64,000 nucleotides of DNA from Burkholderia seminalis DSM 23518 (GTDB taxonomy: Bacteria > Pseudomonadota > Gammaproteobacteria > Burkholderiales > Burkholderiaceae). Positions 54,198 to 62,631 of this stretch are shown piece by piece. The notes below the pieces were generated by a model. The model did not search any database, was not told where the DNA came from, and saw nothing but the letters and a program-made list of their open reading frames with translations. The position numbers and the translations under genes were made by a program. The stretch is taken from positions 744,001 through 808,000 of the forward strand of contig NZ_CADFDK010000003.1 in NCBI RefSeq assembly GCF_902832885.1, written 5' to 3'. Position 1 is the stretch's first letter. Each line of letters starts with the position of its first letter.

Positions 54198-56311
54198 CCT
54201 ATCCGAGCCTCCGCGACTGGCTGTTCTCGGGCAAGACGTTCGCCGCGTCGATGCTGGCGCTGTACCTCGGCCTGTATTTCCAGCTGCCGCGCCCGTACTG
54301 GGCGATGGCGAGCGTCTACATCGTGTCGAACCCGTTCGTCGGCGCGACGCGCTCGAAGGCGCTGTACCGCGCGCTCGGCACCGCGCTCGGCGCAGCCGCC
54401 GCGATCTTCTTCGTGCCGCCATTCGTCGAGACGCCGCTCCTGTTCAGCATCATCGTCGCGACCTGGTGCGGCACGCTGCTCTATCTCGCGATCTCCGACC
54501 GCACCGCGCGCAGCTACGTGTTCATGCTCGCCGGCTATACGATGCCGCTGATCGCGCTGCCGACCGTGACCGACCCGTCCACCGTGTTCGACGTCGCGAT
54601 CGCGCGAACCGAGGAAATCGTGCTCGGCATCGTCTGCGCGAGCGTGGTCGGCAGCACCGTGTTTCCGAACCGGCTCGCGCCGACGCTGATCGAACGCACC
54701 GACGCGTGGTTCAAGGACGCCGCGTTCTACGGTCGCGAGACTCTGTCCGGGCAAATCGCCGGCAAGGCGTTGTCGGCATGCCGCCAACGGCTCGCCGCGA
54801 CGATCACCGGCCTCGAATTCCTGCTGAGCCAGCTGAGTTACGACCATGCGCACCCGCGCATCCTTGCCCGCGCGCAGGCGCTCGCGGGCCGCATGCAGTT
54901 GTTCCTGCCGCTGATGTCATCGCTCGCCGATCCCTTGATCGCGCTGATGCGCGACCTGCACGTGCGCCCGCCCGCTCTCGATGCGCTGCTGGCCGATGCC
55001 GCGAAATGGTTCGACGCACCGCTGCCGTCCGTGAAGGCCGACGGCGACATGGCCCACGACGCGGTCGCGGACAACCTGCGCGAGCGCATCGCCGCGCTGC
55101 AGCCCGCCGACAGCGCCCTGGCGAGCTGGGAGGGCGCACTGCTGTCGAACGCGCTGTGGCGGCTGCGCCAGGTCGTCGACATCTGGCAGGACTGCCGTTC
55201 GCTGCGTGCGCTGATCGCGAACGAATCGGGTGTGTGGCAGCCGCGCTACCGGCACTGGCGGCTCGGCGGCACCGAACGCTTCTTCGATCGCGGGATGATG
55301 CTGTTCTCGACGCTGACCGTCGTGTTCGCGATCGTGTTCGCGTGCTGGCTGTGGATCTCGTCCGGCTGGCACGACGGTGCGGCGGCCGTCACGCTCGTGG
55401 CCGTGTCGTGCAGCTTCTTCGCCGCGCTCGACGAGCCGGCGCCGCTGGTGTTCAAGTTCTTCCTGTCGACCGCCGCGAGCGTCGTGTTCGCGGGCCTGTA
55501 CCTGTTCGTCGTGCTGCCGCACGTGCACGATTTCGCGATGCTCGTGCTGATGTTCGCGGGCCCGTTCATCCTGATCGGCACGCTGCTGCCGCGCCCGCAG
55601 TTCAACATGGTGACGATGCTCGTCGCCGTGAACACGGCGACCTTCATCAGCATCCAGAGCGCGTACGAAGCCGATTTCTTCGTGTTCCTGAACAGCAACC
55701 TCGCGGGTGTCGCCGGGCTGCTGTTCGCGTACGTGTGGACGCGGGCGACGCGGCCGTTCGGCGCGGAGCTCGCGGTGCGGCGCCTGTTGCGCTCGGGCTG
55801 GGAAGACGTCGCGCGCTCCGCGTCGACGCAGCCGCTCGACGACCAGCGCAACCACGCATCGCGGATGCTCGACCGCGTCACGCAGCTGCTGCCGCGCCTG
55901 GGCGCATCCGACGATCACCGCCACCCGTCGATCGAGAGCTTCCGCGACCTGCGCATCGCACTGAACGCGCTCGACCTGCGCCGCTCGCGCCGTCGCCTGT
56001 CGGGCGACGTACCCGACGCGATCGATCGCGTCCTCGCCGGCGTCACCGATCACTACGCGCGCTGCGCGGCCGCGAACGCGCGCCAGCCGGCACCGCCCGC
56101 GCTGCTCGCGACGATCGACGACGCACTGCACCGCGTGGGCAGCGGCGGCCTGCCGGGTGCCGCGCCGGCCGAGGGCGGCACCGCGCCTGCCGCCCCTGCC
56201 ACGCACCGCCGGCTGCGCGACACGCTGCACGCGCTCGTCGGGCTGCGTCTGTCGCTCTATCCGGCCGCTGCCGGCCAGGCGCCTCGGGCCTCGGACGGAG
56301 CACGCGCATGA
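54194..56311 (+). CDS. FUSC family inner-membrane transporter (AaeB-like)
   Basis: A 705-residue protein with two membrane modules of about six helices each. The first (about residues 15-165) includes FAASMLALYLGLYFQLPRPYWAMASVYIVSNPFVGATRSKALYRALGTALGAAAAIFF, and the second (about 360-520) includes LTVVFAIVFACWLWISSGWHDGAAAVTLVAVSCSFFAAL. Soluble helical regions lie between and after. AaeB/fusaric acid resistance proteins expel aromatic carboxylic acids. It is followed by DUF1656, HlyD-type and outer-membrane factor genes, giving a complete tripartite pump. Confidence 0.92.
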   Translation: MTYPSLRDWLFSGKTFAASMLALYLGLYFQLPRPYWAMASVYIVSNPFVGATRSKALYRALGTALGAAAAIFFVPPFVETPLLFSIIVATWCGTLLYLAISDRTARSYVFMLAGYTMPLIALPTVTDPSTVFDVAIARTEEIVLGIVCASVVGSTVFPNRLAPTLIERTDAWFKDAAFYGRETLSGQIAGKALSACRQRLAATITGLEFLLSQLSYDHAHPRILARAQALAGRMQLFLPLMSSLADPLIALMRDLHVRPPALDALLADAAKWFDAPLPSVKADGDMAHDAVADNLRERIAALQPADSALASWEGALLSNALWRLRQVVDIWQDCRSLRALIANESGVWQPRYRHWRLGGTERFFDRGMMLFSTLTVVFAIVFACWLWISSGWHDGAAAVTLVAVSCSFFAALDEPAPLVFKFFLSTAASVVFAGLYLFVVLPHVHDFAMLVLMFAGPFILIGTLLPRPQFNMVTMLVAVNTATFISIQSAYEADFFVFLNSNLAGVAGLLFAYVWTRATRPFGAELAVRRLLRSGWEDVARSASTQPLDDQRNHASRMLDRVTQLLPRLGASDDHRHPSIESFRDLRIALNALDLRRSRRRLSGDVPDAIDRVLAGVTDHYARCAAANARQPAPPALLATIDDALHRVGSGGLPGAAPAEGGTAPAAPATHRRLRDTLHALVGLRLSLYPAAAGQAPRASDGARA

Positions 56312-56345
56312 TCCGGCTTTCCAACCCGTCCTTCCGACCGCGACC

Positions 56346-56558
56346 ATGATCGGCGAAATCGACATCTTCGGCGTATTCGTGCCGGCCCCGCTCGTGCTGA
56401 TGCTGATCGCCTACCTGATCAACATCGTCGTGCGCGCCGTGCTCGAGCGCGTCGGCTTCTACCGCCTCGTCTGGCACCGTTCGATCTTCGACCTCGGCAT
56501 CTACGTGTTCGTGCTTGCCGCCGTCGTCATCGCTTCCCACCATCTCGTGGCTTCCTAA
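56346..56558 (+). CDS. DUF1656 small membrane protein (AaeX-like)
   Basis: A 70-residue protein with two membrane segments (VPAPLVLMLIAYLINIVV and DLGIYVFVLAAVVIASHHL) and the family start MIGEIDIFGVFVPAPLVL. The length (about 67-72) and position between FUSC and membrane fusion genes match AaeX. Its exact job in these pumps is unknown. It ends one base before the GTG of the fusion protein gene, so coupling is tight. Confidence 0.9.
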   Translation: MIGEIDIFGVFVPAPLVLMLIAYLINIVVRAVLERVGFYRLVWHRSIFDLGIYVFVLAAVVIASHHLVAS

Positions 56559-56559
56559 C

Positions 56560-57543
56560 GTGAAAAAAACCTGGCTCTCGGCAGGGCAAATCCTGCTCAC
56601 CCTGATCGTCGTCGTCGTGGCCGGCCTCGTGCTGTGGCGGATCATCAACTACTACATGTTCTCGCCGTGGACACGCGACGGGCACGTGCGCGCCGACGTG
56701 ATCCAGGTCGCGCCGGACGTGGCGGGCCTCATCACGTCGGTGCAGGTCGCCGACAACCAGGAGGTCAAGCGCGGCCAGGTGCTGTTCGTGATCGACCAGG
56801 CGCGCTACACGCTCGCGGAACGGCTCGCCGAAGCGACGCTCGCGCAGCGCCGCGCGACACTGGCCCAGGCGAAGCGCGAATACGCGCGCAACCTGCAGCT
56901 CGGCAACCTGGTCGCGAGCGAGCAGGTCGAGGAAAGCCGCACGCGCGTCGAACAAGGCGAAGCCAGCGTCGCCGACGCACAGGTATCGCTCGACACCGCG
57001 AAGCTGAACCTGCAGCGCACGACGATCGTGAGTCCCGTGGACGGCTACCTGAACGACCGCGCGCCGCGTGTCGGCGAATACGTGCCGGCCGGCCGCGCGG
57101 TCCTGTCGGTCGTGGACCGCCATTCGTTCCGTGTCGACGGCTACTTCGAGGAAACCAAGCTGCGCGGCATCCATATCGGCCAGCCGGTCGACATCATCGT
57201 GATGGGCGAGCAGCATGCGCTGCGCGGCCACGTGCAAAGCATCGTCGCCGCGATCGAGGATCGCGACCGCACGCAGGGCGCGAACCTGCTGCCGAACGTG
57301 AACCCGGCGTTCAGCTGGGTGCGGCTCGCACAGCGCGTGCCGGTGCGCGTCGTACTCGACGAAGTGCCCGACGATTTCCGGATGATCGCCGGCCGTACCG
57401 CGACCGTGTCGATGCGCGACGCCGACACGCGCCGAAACGACAACACAAAACCGGCTGCCGGTGCCGGCTCGGCCCCGGCACCGGTCACCGCGGCGTCCGG
57501 GGCGTCCGGGGCCGCCGCCAGCGCGGCGGGAGCATCGCAATGA
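56560..57543 (+). CDS. HlyD/EmrA-type membrane fusion protein (AaeA-like)
   Basis: A 327-residue periplasmic adaptor. The N-terminal signal anchor is GQILLTLIVVVVAGLVLW. The lipoyl/beta-barrel parts include VQVADNQEVKRGQVLFVIDQARY and the coiled-coil hairpin LAQAKREYARNLQLGNLVASEQVEESRTRVEQGEASVADAQVSL (about residues 105-148). These are followed by LNLQRTTIVSPVDGYL and the barrel domain. A low-complexity Pro/Ala-rich tail ends it. The start is GTG at 56560, immediately after the DUF1656 stop. It links the FUSC protein to the outer-membrane factor. Confidence 0.93.
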   Translation: MKKTWLSAGQILLTLIVVVVAGLVLWRIINYYMFSPWTRDGHVRADVIQVAPDVAGLITSVQVADNQEVKRGQVLFVIDQARYTLAERLAEATLAQRRATLAQAKREYARNLQLGNLVASEQVEESRTRVEQGEASVADAQVSLDTAKLNLQRTTIVSPVDGYLNDRAPRVGEYVPAGRAVLSVVDRHSFRVDGYFEETKLRGIHIGQPVDIIVMGEQHALRGHVQSIVAAIEDRDRTQGANLLPNVNPAFSWVRLAQRVPVRVVLDEVPDDFRMIAGRTATVSMRDADTRRNDNTKPAAGAGSAPAPVTAASGASGAAASAAGASQ

Positions 57544-59048
57544 ACCGGCACGGTCTGCGCGTCGCGGCCGCACTCGCGCCGCTTGCGCTCGCACTCGGCG
57601 CATGCAAATCCGTCGGCCCCGATTACACGCTGCCGCAGCAGGCGTACGTGAATGCGCCGCTCGCGAACCATGCGCTCGACGACGCGAACGGAACGCTCGT
57701 GTCGCGCGACGCGGTGCCCGGCAACTGGTGGCAGCTGTACGACGATCCCGTGCTCGACGCACTGGTGCGCGATGCGCTGAAGTCGAACACCGACCTGCGC
57801 GTCGCCGCGGCCAACCTCGCGCGGTCGCGCGCGGCGCTGGAAGTCGCGAGCCAGCAGGGCGGCTTCTCGGGCGGCGCCGAAGCCGCGGTGCAGCGCGCGC
57901 AGGAATCGGCCGAGCAATACCTGCTCGAGAACAAGCTGCCGGTCGTCAACGAAGGCGCGGTCGGCATCAACGTGTCGTACGAGATCGACCTGTTCGGCAA
58001 GCTGCGGCGCGGCGTCGAAGCCGCACGCGCGGACAGCGAGGCCGTCAAGGCGGCCGGCGACCTGGCGCGCATCACCGTCGTCGCCGACGTCGTGCGCGCG
58101 TACGTCGAATCGTGCTCAGCCGGCGACGAGCTGGCGATCGCGAGGCAGTCGCTCGCGCTGCAGAAGCAGCGCGTCGCGCTGTCGCAGCGGCTGCGCGATG
58201 CCGGGCGCGGCAACCAAACCGACGTGACGCGCGGCGTGACGCAGGTGCGCACGCTCGCGGCCGACATCCCGCGCTTCGAAGGGCGCCGCAAGGTCGCGCA
58301 ATACCAGCTCGCCGCACTGCTCGCGCGCGCGCCGGCCGACCTGCCGAAGGCCGTCGTCGAATGCGAACGGCTGCCGAAGCTGCGTCAGCCGATTCCGATC
58401 GGCGACGGTGCCGCGCTGCTGCGCCGCCGCCCCGACGTACGCGAAGCCGAGCGGCAGCTCGCCGCCGCGACCGCGCGGATCGGCGTCGCGACCGCGGCGC
58501 TGTATCCGTCGATCAGCATCGGTGCGTCGGCCGGCTCGGTCGGCGTCGCCGCCGACCTGTTCTCGTCCACCACGAATCGCTGGTCGTTCGGCCCGCTGAT
58601 CAGCTGGTCGTTCCCCGTCAACGGCCAGCGCGCCCGCGTGCGCGAAGCCGAGGCGTCGACGGGCGGCGCGCTCGCGCATTTCGACGGCGTCGTGCTGAAC
58701 GCGCTGCGCGAAACACAGTCGAGCCTCGCGACCTATGCGGCCGACGTGCAACGTACGGACGCCTTGCGCACCGCGTACGAATCGGCCCGCAATTCCGCCG
58801 ACGAAACCCATCGTCTCTATGCGGCCGGCCGCGAGTCGTTCATCTCCGATCTCGACGCGACGCGCACGCTGACGAGCGTGAAGGCGCAGGTTGCGGCGGC
58901 CGAAGGCCAGGTCGCGGCCGATCAGGTGCGGCTCTTCCTCGCGCTGGGCGGCGGGTGGGACGGCGACGGTACGGCGGCCGCGCGCGGCAGCGCCGCCGCC
59001 GCCGCGCGTGCCGCCGCAACGATCAAGGACGGCGAGTCGCCACGGTAG
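57540..59048 (+). CDS. Outer-membrane efflux lipoprotein, NodT/OprM family
   Basis: A 502-residue outer-membrane factor of the RND/MFS-tripartite type. The lipobox is LALALGACKSVG (Cys22, acylated). Family marks are NWWQLYDDPVLDALVRDALKSNTDLRVAAANLARSRAALEV, INVSYEIDLFGKLRRGVEAARAD and RRRPDVREAERQLAAATARIGVATAALYPSISIGASAG. It starts with an ATGA overlap to the fusion protein gene and is the last gene of the operon. It forms the exit channel of the Aae-type pump. Confidence 0.94.
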   Translation: MNRHGLRVAAALAPLALALGACKSVGPDYTLPQQAYVNAPLANHALDDANGTLVSRDAVPGNWWQLYDDPVLDALVRDALKSNTDLRVAAANLARSRAALEVASQQGGFSGGAEAAVQRAQESAEQYLLENKLPVVNEGAVGINVSYEIDLFGKLRRGVEAARADSEAVKAAGDLARITVVADVVRAYVESCSAGDELAIARQSLALQKQRVALSQRLRDAGRGNQTDVTRGVTQVRTLAADIPRFEGRRKVAQYQLAALLARAPADLPKAVVECERLPKLRQPIPIGDGAALLRRRPDVREAERQLAAATARIGVATAALYPSISIGASAGSVGVAADLFSSTTNRWSFGPLISWSFPVNGQRARVREAEASTGGALAHFDGVVLNALRETQSSLATYAADVQRTDALRTAYESARNSADETHRLYAAGRESFISDLDATRTLTSVKAQVAAAEGQVAADQVRLFLALGGGWDGDGTAAARGSAAAAARAAATIKDGESPR

Positions 59049-59186
59049 CGTCATCGCCTTCAATACATCACACCGGTGCGGCAAAACGCACAGCGGTGGC
59101 GGGTTTTACTGATTCGCGCCATAGCATCCGGATGGCGACGCGTCCCTGCGTTGACGGTAGACTGGGCGATGCATTTCCATTCATCC

Positions 59187-59209
59187 GCGGCTGCCGATCC
59201 GGCAGCCGC
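59187..59209. promoter_or_regulatory. Perfect 10-bp stem-loop in molbindin gene leader
   Basis: GCGGCTGCCG and CGGCAGCCGC enclose an ATC loop, 19 bp before the Mop gene start and close to its GGAG ribosome site. It could be a translational control hairpin or a regulator operator. No match to a known molybdenum-cofactor riboswitch is evident. Confidence 0.5.
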
Positions 59210-59228
59210 CTTCATTCGGAGCGTCATC

Positions 59229-59654
59229 ATGCGAACCAGTGCCCGCAACCATTTCGCCGGCCAGGTCGGCGCCGTCAAGCCCGGTGCCGTCAACGACGAA
59301 ATCACGCTGCACACGCAGGACGGCCTCGACATCGTCGCCGTGATCACCCACGGCAGCGCGGCTTCGCTGGGCCTCGCGGCGGGCACGAAGGCGTTCGCGC
59401 TCGTCAAGGCATCGTCGGTCATCGTGATGGTCGACGTCGACAGCAGCAAGGTATCGGCGCGTAACTGCGTCGCGGGCACCGTCGCGACGGTCACGAAGGG
59501 CGCGGTCAATTCGGAAGTCGTGATCAAGGCCGCGGGCGGCGCCGAAATCGTCGCGATCGTCACCAATGACAGCGTCGATCGCCTCGGCCTCGCGAGCGGC
59601 TCGGCCGCATCCGCGATCTTCAAGGCATCGAGCGTGATCGTCGGCGTCGAGTGA
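59229..59654 (+). CDS. Molbindin with two Mop (TOBE) domains
   Basis: A 141-residue protein made of two repeats of about 68 residues. The first opens SARNHFAGQVGAVKPGAVNDEITL; the second opens SARNCVAGTVATVTKGAVNSEVVI. Each ends with the ASSVIV(M/G)V strand that defines the Mop fold. Mop proteins bind molybdate or tungstate in hexamers or dimers in the cytoplasm and buffer molybdenum. It lacks any ModE-like DNA-binding domain. NifQ follows 75 bp later, in keeping with a shared molybdenum role. Confidence 0.93.
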   Translation: MRTSARNHFAGQVGAVKPGAVNDEITLHTQDGLDIVAVITHGSAASLGLAAGTKAFALVKASSVIVMVDVDSSKVSARNCVAGTVATVTKGAVNSEVVIKAAGGAEIVAIVTNDSVDRLGLASGSAASAIFKASSVIVGVE

Positions 59655-59729
59655 GCGCGTGACGGTCGCGACGGAGCACCGCCCAGTGCCGCGCGTTCGC
59701 GCGGCCCGGCTGCCATCCGGCGGCACGCG

Positions 59730-60314
59730 ATGACAGCCGCGCTCGATCCCGCGCGGGAAAGCGCGCTGCACGCGCTCCGATCGGCGGCCGCGCATGCCGA
59801 CACGCCCGACGCACGGCTGTTCGGCGCGCTCGTCGCGGCTCGCGCGTGCCGCAACGAACTCTCGCTGCTGGGGCTGTCCCCCGGCCAGTTCGCCGGCTTG
59901 CTCGCCCGGCAGTTTCCGTATCTGGCGCCCGGCGCTGCACTGATGCCAATGGTCACGTTGGCAGTGTTACCAGCCAACCATTCTGCGTTCGTCGCGACGC
60001 TGCGCTCGCGGCTGATGGACGACGCGAATCCCAGCGTCGCCCGCGACGATGCCGACTGCCTCGCGTCGATCATCGCGCATGCGTGCCTGCGCCCCGACCA
60101 TCTCTGGCGCGATCTCGGGCTCGACGGGCGCGACGCGGTATCCGCGATGCTCGATCGTTATTTCCCCGCGCTGGCCGCGCGCAACGTCACCCACCTGCGC
60201 TGGAAGAAATTCCTCGCACTGGAAGTGGCGGCCTCGCTCGGCGCGCCGCCGGGCCCCGCACCGGGGTGCCCGGGCTGCGAAGATTTCGGTTTCTGCTTTC
60301 CTCACGCGCGATAG
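59730..60314 (+). CDS. nifQ: NifQ family molybdenum-handling protein
   Basis: A 194-residue protein of the NifQ family, which in diazotrophs provides a Mo-Fe-S precursor for the nitrogenase cofactor. Family features are DADCLASIIAHACLRPDHLWRDLGLDGRDAVSAMLDRYFPALAARN, then RWKKFLALE and the C-terminal cysteine motif GCPGCEDFGFC. The usual motif is C-x4-C-x2-C-x5-C; here the first Cys is replaced by Gly (PPGPAPGCPGC), leaving three. It follows the molbindin gene. No other nif genes are present in this window, so the role may lie in another molybdoenzyme. Start ATG at 59730, with a weak ribosome site. Confidence 0.85.
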   Translation: MTAALDPARESALHALRSAAAHADTPDARLFGALVAARACRNELSLLGLSPGQFAGLLARQFPYLAPGAALMPMVTLAVLPANHSAFVATLRSRLMDDANPSVARDDADCLASIIAHACLRPDHLWRDLGLDGRDAVSAMLDRYFPALAARNVTHLRWKKFLALEVAASLGAPPGPAPGCPGCEDFGFCFPHAR

Positions 60315-60429
60315 CCATCGCGTCGACCAGCCTGTCCACTTGCGTCATCGACGTCATGGACCAGTGCGCGACACGCATCCCATAAACGGTCACCTGGCGG
60401 CGCATGTTGTCCGCCGTCCATGACCGCGG

Positions 60430-61491
60430 TCAATGTCGATGCCGGTGATGAATGTCCGGAAAGTGCGCGTGACTGTGCGTGATCGGCAAATGCACGTGCG
60501 AATGCGAGTGCGGCTCGTTGCCGTCGTACGCAAAATCGTGCGTGTGCTGGTGATGTTCGTCGTGCCGGTGCCGGTGCGCATGCTCGAGCCGCTCGTGCTC
60601 GTGCATGTGCTCATGCCGCTCGCGCACGTGCAGCAAGATACCGAATGCCATCAATGCGGCGGCGACCCAGAACGTTGCCGGCGGCAGCGCAGGCCAGATC
60701 AGCAGCGACAGCACGACGCCGAACAGCGGCGCGATCGAGAAATACGCACCGGTCCGCGCGCTGCCGAGATGGCGCAGCGCGACGACGAACAACACCAGGC
60801 TGATCCCGTAGCCGCCGAGCCCCGTCAGCATCGCAGCAGCCGTGACCGGTACGGCAGGCAGCGGCGCGCCGGTCGCCAGCGCAATGCCGATGTTCACGGG
60901 CCCCGCGATCAGCCCCTTGACGCACGCGATGACCATCGCGTCGTTCGCGGCGACCTTGCGGGTCAGGTTGTTGTCGATCGCCCAGCACAGGCAGGCGCCG
61001 ACGATCAGCAACGCACCGACCGGCACGCCGGCCCGACCCGGCACCCACGACAGCAGCGTGCCGCCGGCGACGATCGCGACCATGCCGAGAAACACCTGCG
61101 TATCCACGTTCTCGCGAAACACGACCCATGCGATGACGGCCGTCAGTACGCCTTCGAGATTGAGCAGCAGCGCACTGGTCGCCGCCGGCGTGCTCGACAG
61201 CCCGAGCATCAGCAACGCCGGGCCGGCCACACCGCCCGCCACGATCGCACCGGCCAGCCACGGCAGGTCGGCGCGCTGCAGCGGCGCGGCATCCGCGGCC
61301 GGTGCGCGGCGGTTGTGCAGCCTGCGCAGCAGGATCCCGATGCCGAGCCCGACCCCGCTGCCAAGATAGAACAGGCCGGCGACCATGAACGGCGACATCG
61401 CGCCGATCAGCGCCTTGGCGAGCGGTGTTGCCGCGCCGAACAGCGCGGCGGCCGTGAGCGCGACCAGAATCGCGGAATGTCTCGGGTTCAT
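60430..61491 (-). CDS. EamA/DMT family transporter with His-rich C-terminal tail
   Basis: A 353-residue transporter with ten predicted helices in two EamA repeats (ALTAAALFGAATPLAKALIGAMSPFMVAGLFYLGSGVGLG; LNLEGVLTAVIAWVVFRENVDTQVFLGMVAIVAGGTLL; GAYFSIAPLFGVVLSLLIW). The last roughly 66 residues contain 24 His (for example HEHMHEH, HRHRHDEHHQHTH and HHRHRH), an obvious metal-binding tail. This suggests export or sensing of a divalent metal such as Ni, Co or Zn, or a molybdenum-linked role given the convergent neighbours. The start at 61491 (MNPRHSAILV) has only a weak ribosome site. Confidence 0.9.
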   Translation of the reverse strand: MNPRHSAILVALTAAALFGAATPLAKALIGAMSPFMVAGLFYLGSGVGLGIGILLRRLHNRRAPAADAAPLQRADLPWLAGAIVAGGVAGPALLMLGLSSTPAATSALLLNLEGVLTAVIAWVVFRENVDTQVFLGMVAIVAGGTLLSWVPGRAGVPVGALLIVGACLCWAIDNNLTRKVAANDAMVIACVKGLIAGPVNIGIALATGAPLPAVPVTAAAMLTGLGGYGISLVLFVVALRHLGSARTGAYFSIAPLFGVVLSLLIWPALPPATFWVAAALMAFGILLHVRERHEHMHEHERLEHAHRHRHDEHHQHTHDFAYDGNEPHSHSHVHLPITHSHAHFPDIHHRHRH

Positions 61492-61950
61492 GATCCGGTT
61501 TGAATGGACGTTGAAAATCGGTGGACGCGACTCCGGATCGCTTGGGCGCGGGTTTCCCGCACCTTTCGAAATGCAAGCTGCGTCGTGCAATCAGGAGCCT
61601 GTCGGGATTATCGCGCGTCGCCCTGTCGCGATGCGCCCGACCAGATCGCTCACGTCCCGGCCGGCGATTCCGATATTACTATTTCAGGAAACCGAATTAT
61701 CAAGCGACGACGCCGATAAATTAAGGTATGCAAATCGTTTTCCTGGAAATGGAAAAGCATGCAGTCCCGATTGACGAGCGTGCCTCGTCCGGTTGCATTG
61801 CCTGGTTGACGCGGGATAGGTAGGTGCTGGCCGGCAAGCGCCGGGGGAGGCAGTCCTGACCTGCCTCCGTCGAGGCAGGTCAGTCCGTCGTGTCATGCGC
61901 CGCGTGCGACATGCATGCGGGTACGCGCCGTGCGGCGGACGGCGGTGGCG
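61492..61950. other. 459-bp region between EamA and ProQ genes
   Basis: No gene. It contains a perfect 11-bp stem-loop at 61856-61883 downstream of the ProQ-like gene. An AT-rich stretch at 61670-61755 probably holds the EamA promoter, although that places it about 180-260 bp upstream of the start codon. Confidence 0.45.
61856..61883 (-). terminator. Stem-loop downstream of the ProQ-like gene
   Basis: CTGACCTGCCT and AGGCAGGTCAG form a perfect 11-bp stem with a CCGTCG loop, 67 bp beyond the ProQ stop codon. The absence of a T-run makes it a weak or factor-assisted terminator, or an mRNA-protecting structure. Confidence 0.5.
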
Positions 61951-62631
61951 TTACTCGTTGCCGGCCACTTGCTGCTCGACCTGCGGCGTGGCGTCGGTCT
62001 GAACTTCTGCTGCATCCGCCGCCTGCGGTGCGGTCGCGGCCTCGGCCTGCTGCTCGGCCTTCGGCGGCTGCTGTGCGCCCTTGGCCACTTGCGCGGCGCC
62101 CTTGCCGGGACGGCGCGACTTCAGCCGGCGTGCCCGTGCCGCGTCGTCATGCGTGACGCGCCCTGCTTCGTTACCCTGCAGGTCAACGCGCACCGCGTCT
62201 TCGACGAGGCACGACCAGTAACGGTTGCCGCGGCACCACGTCGACATGGCTTCGCGCAGCTCGGCCTCGGTGAGGCCAACGGCCTGAGCTTCGCGCGCCA
62301 GGTCGTCCCAGATGCCGACCTTGAGCGGCACTTTGGGGGCCGGATTCTTCGGGAACGCGCTCGGAAACTTCCGCTGCAGTTTGCCGATCGCGACGATGAC
62401 CGGATCGACCGGTGCCGACGGCTTGGCCGAAGCGGGCTTCGCGCGATGCGGTGCCTTCGCACCGGCCCCGGCCTTGGCGCCAGCGCCCGGTTTGGCACCG
62501 CGGGACGGCCGGTCGCCCGACGTCGGCTTTGCGCCGGTGTCCGCCGGTGCTGCCGGCCGCTTCGCGTTGCGCTCCTGCTTGGCCTTCGCTGCGAGCTGCG
62601 CCCGCAATTCGGCAAGTTGTTCAAAACCCAT
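61951..62631 (-). CDS. ProQ/FinO-domain RNA chaperone
   Basis: A 226-residue protein. The central ProQ/FinO domain (about residues 70-175) includes VDPVIVAIGKLQRKFPSAFPKNPAPKVPLKVGIWDDL, LTEAELREAMSTWCRGNRYWSCLVEDAVRVDL and GRVTHDDAARARRLKSRR. It binds structured RNA 3' ends. Disordered flanks surround it: an N-terminal Ala/Lys/Gly-rich region with AKPGAGAKAGAGAKA repeats, and a C-terminal Gln/Ala/Glu-rich tail. Such flanks extend RNA contacts in ProQ homologues. The start MGFEQLAELRAQLAAK at 62631 is the usual family opening. It is likely a global small-RNA regulator or plasmid-FinO relative; it is a lone gene. Confidence 0.93.
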   Translation of the reverse strand: MGFEQLAELRAQLAAKAKQERNAKRPAAPADTGAKPTSGDRPSRGAKPGAGAKAGAGAKAPHRAKPASAKPSAPVDPVIVAIGKLQRKFPSAFPKNPAPKVPLKVGIWDDLAREAQAVGLTEAELREAMSTWCRGNRYWSCLVEDAVRVDLQGNEAGRVTHDDAARARRLKSRRPGKGAAQVAKGAQQPPKAEQQAEAATAPQAADAAEVQTDATPQVEQQVAGNE

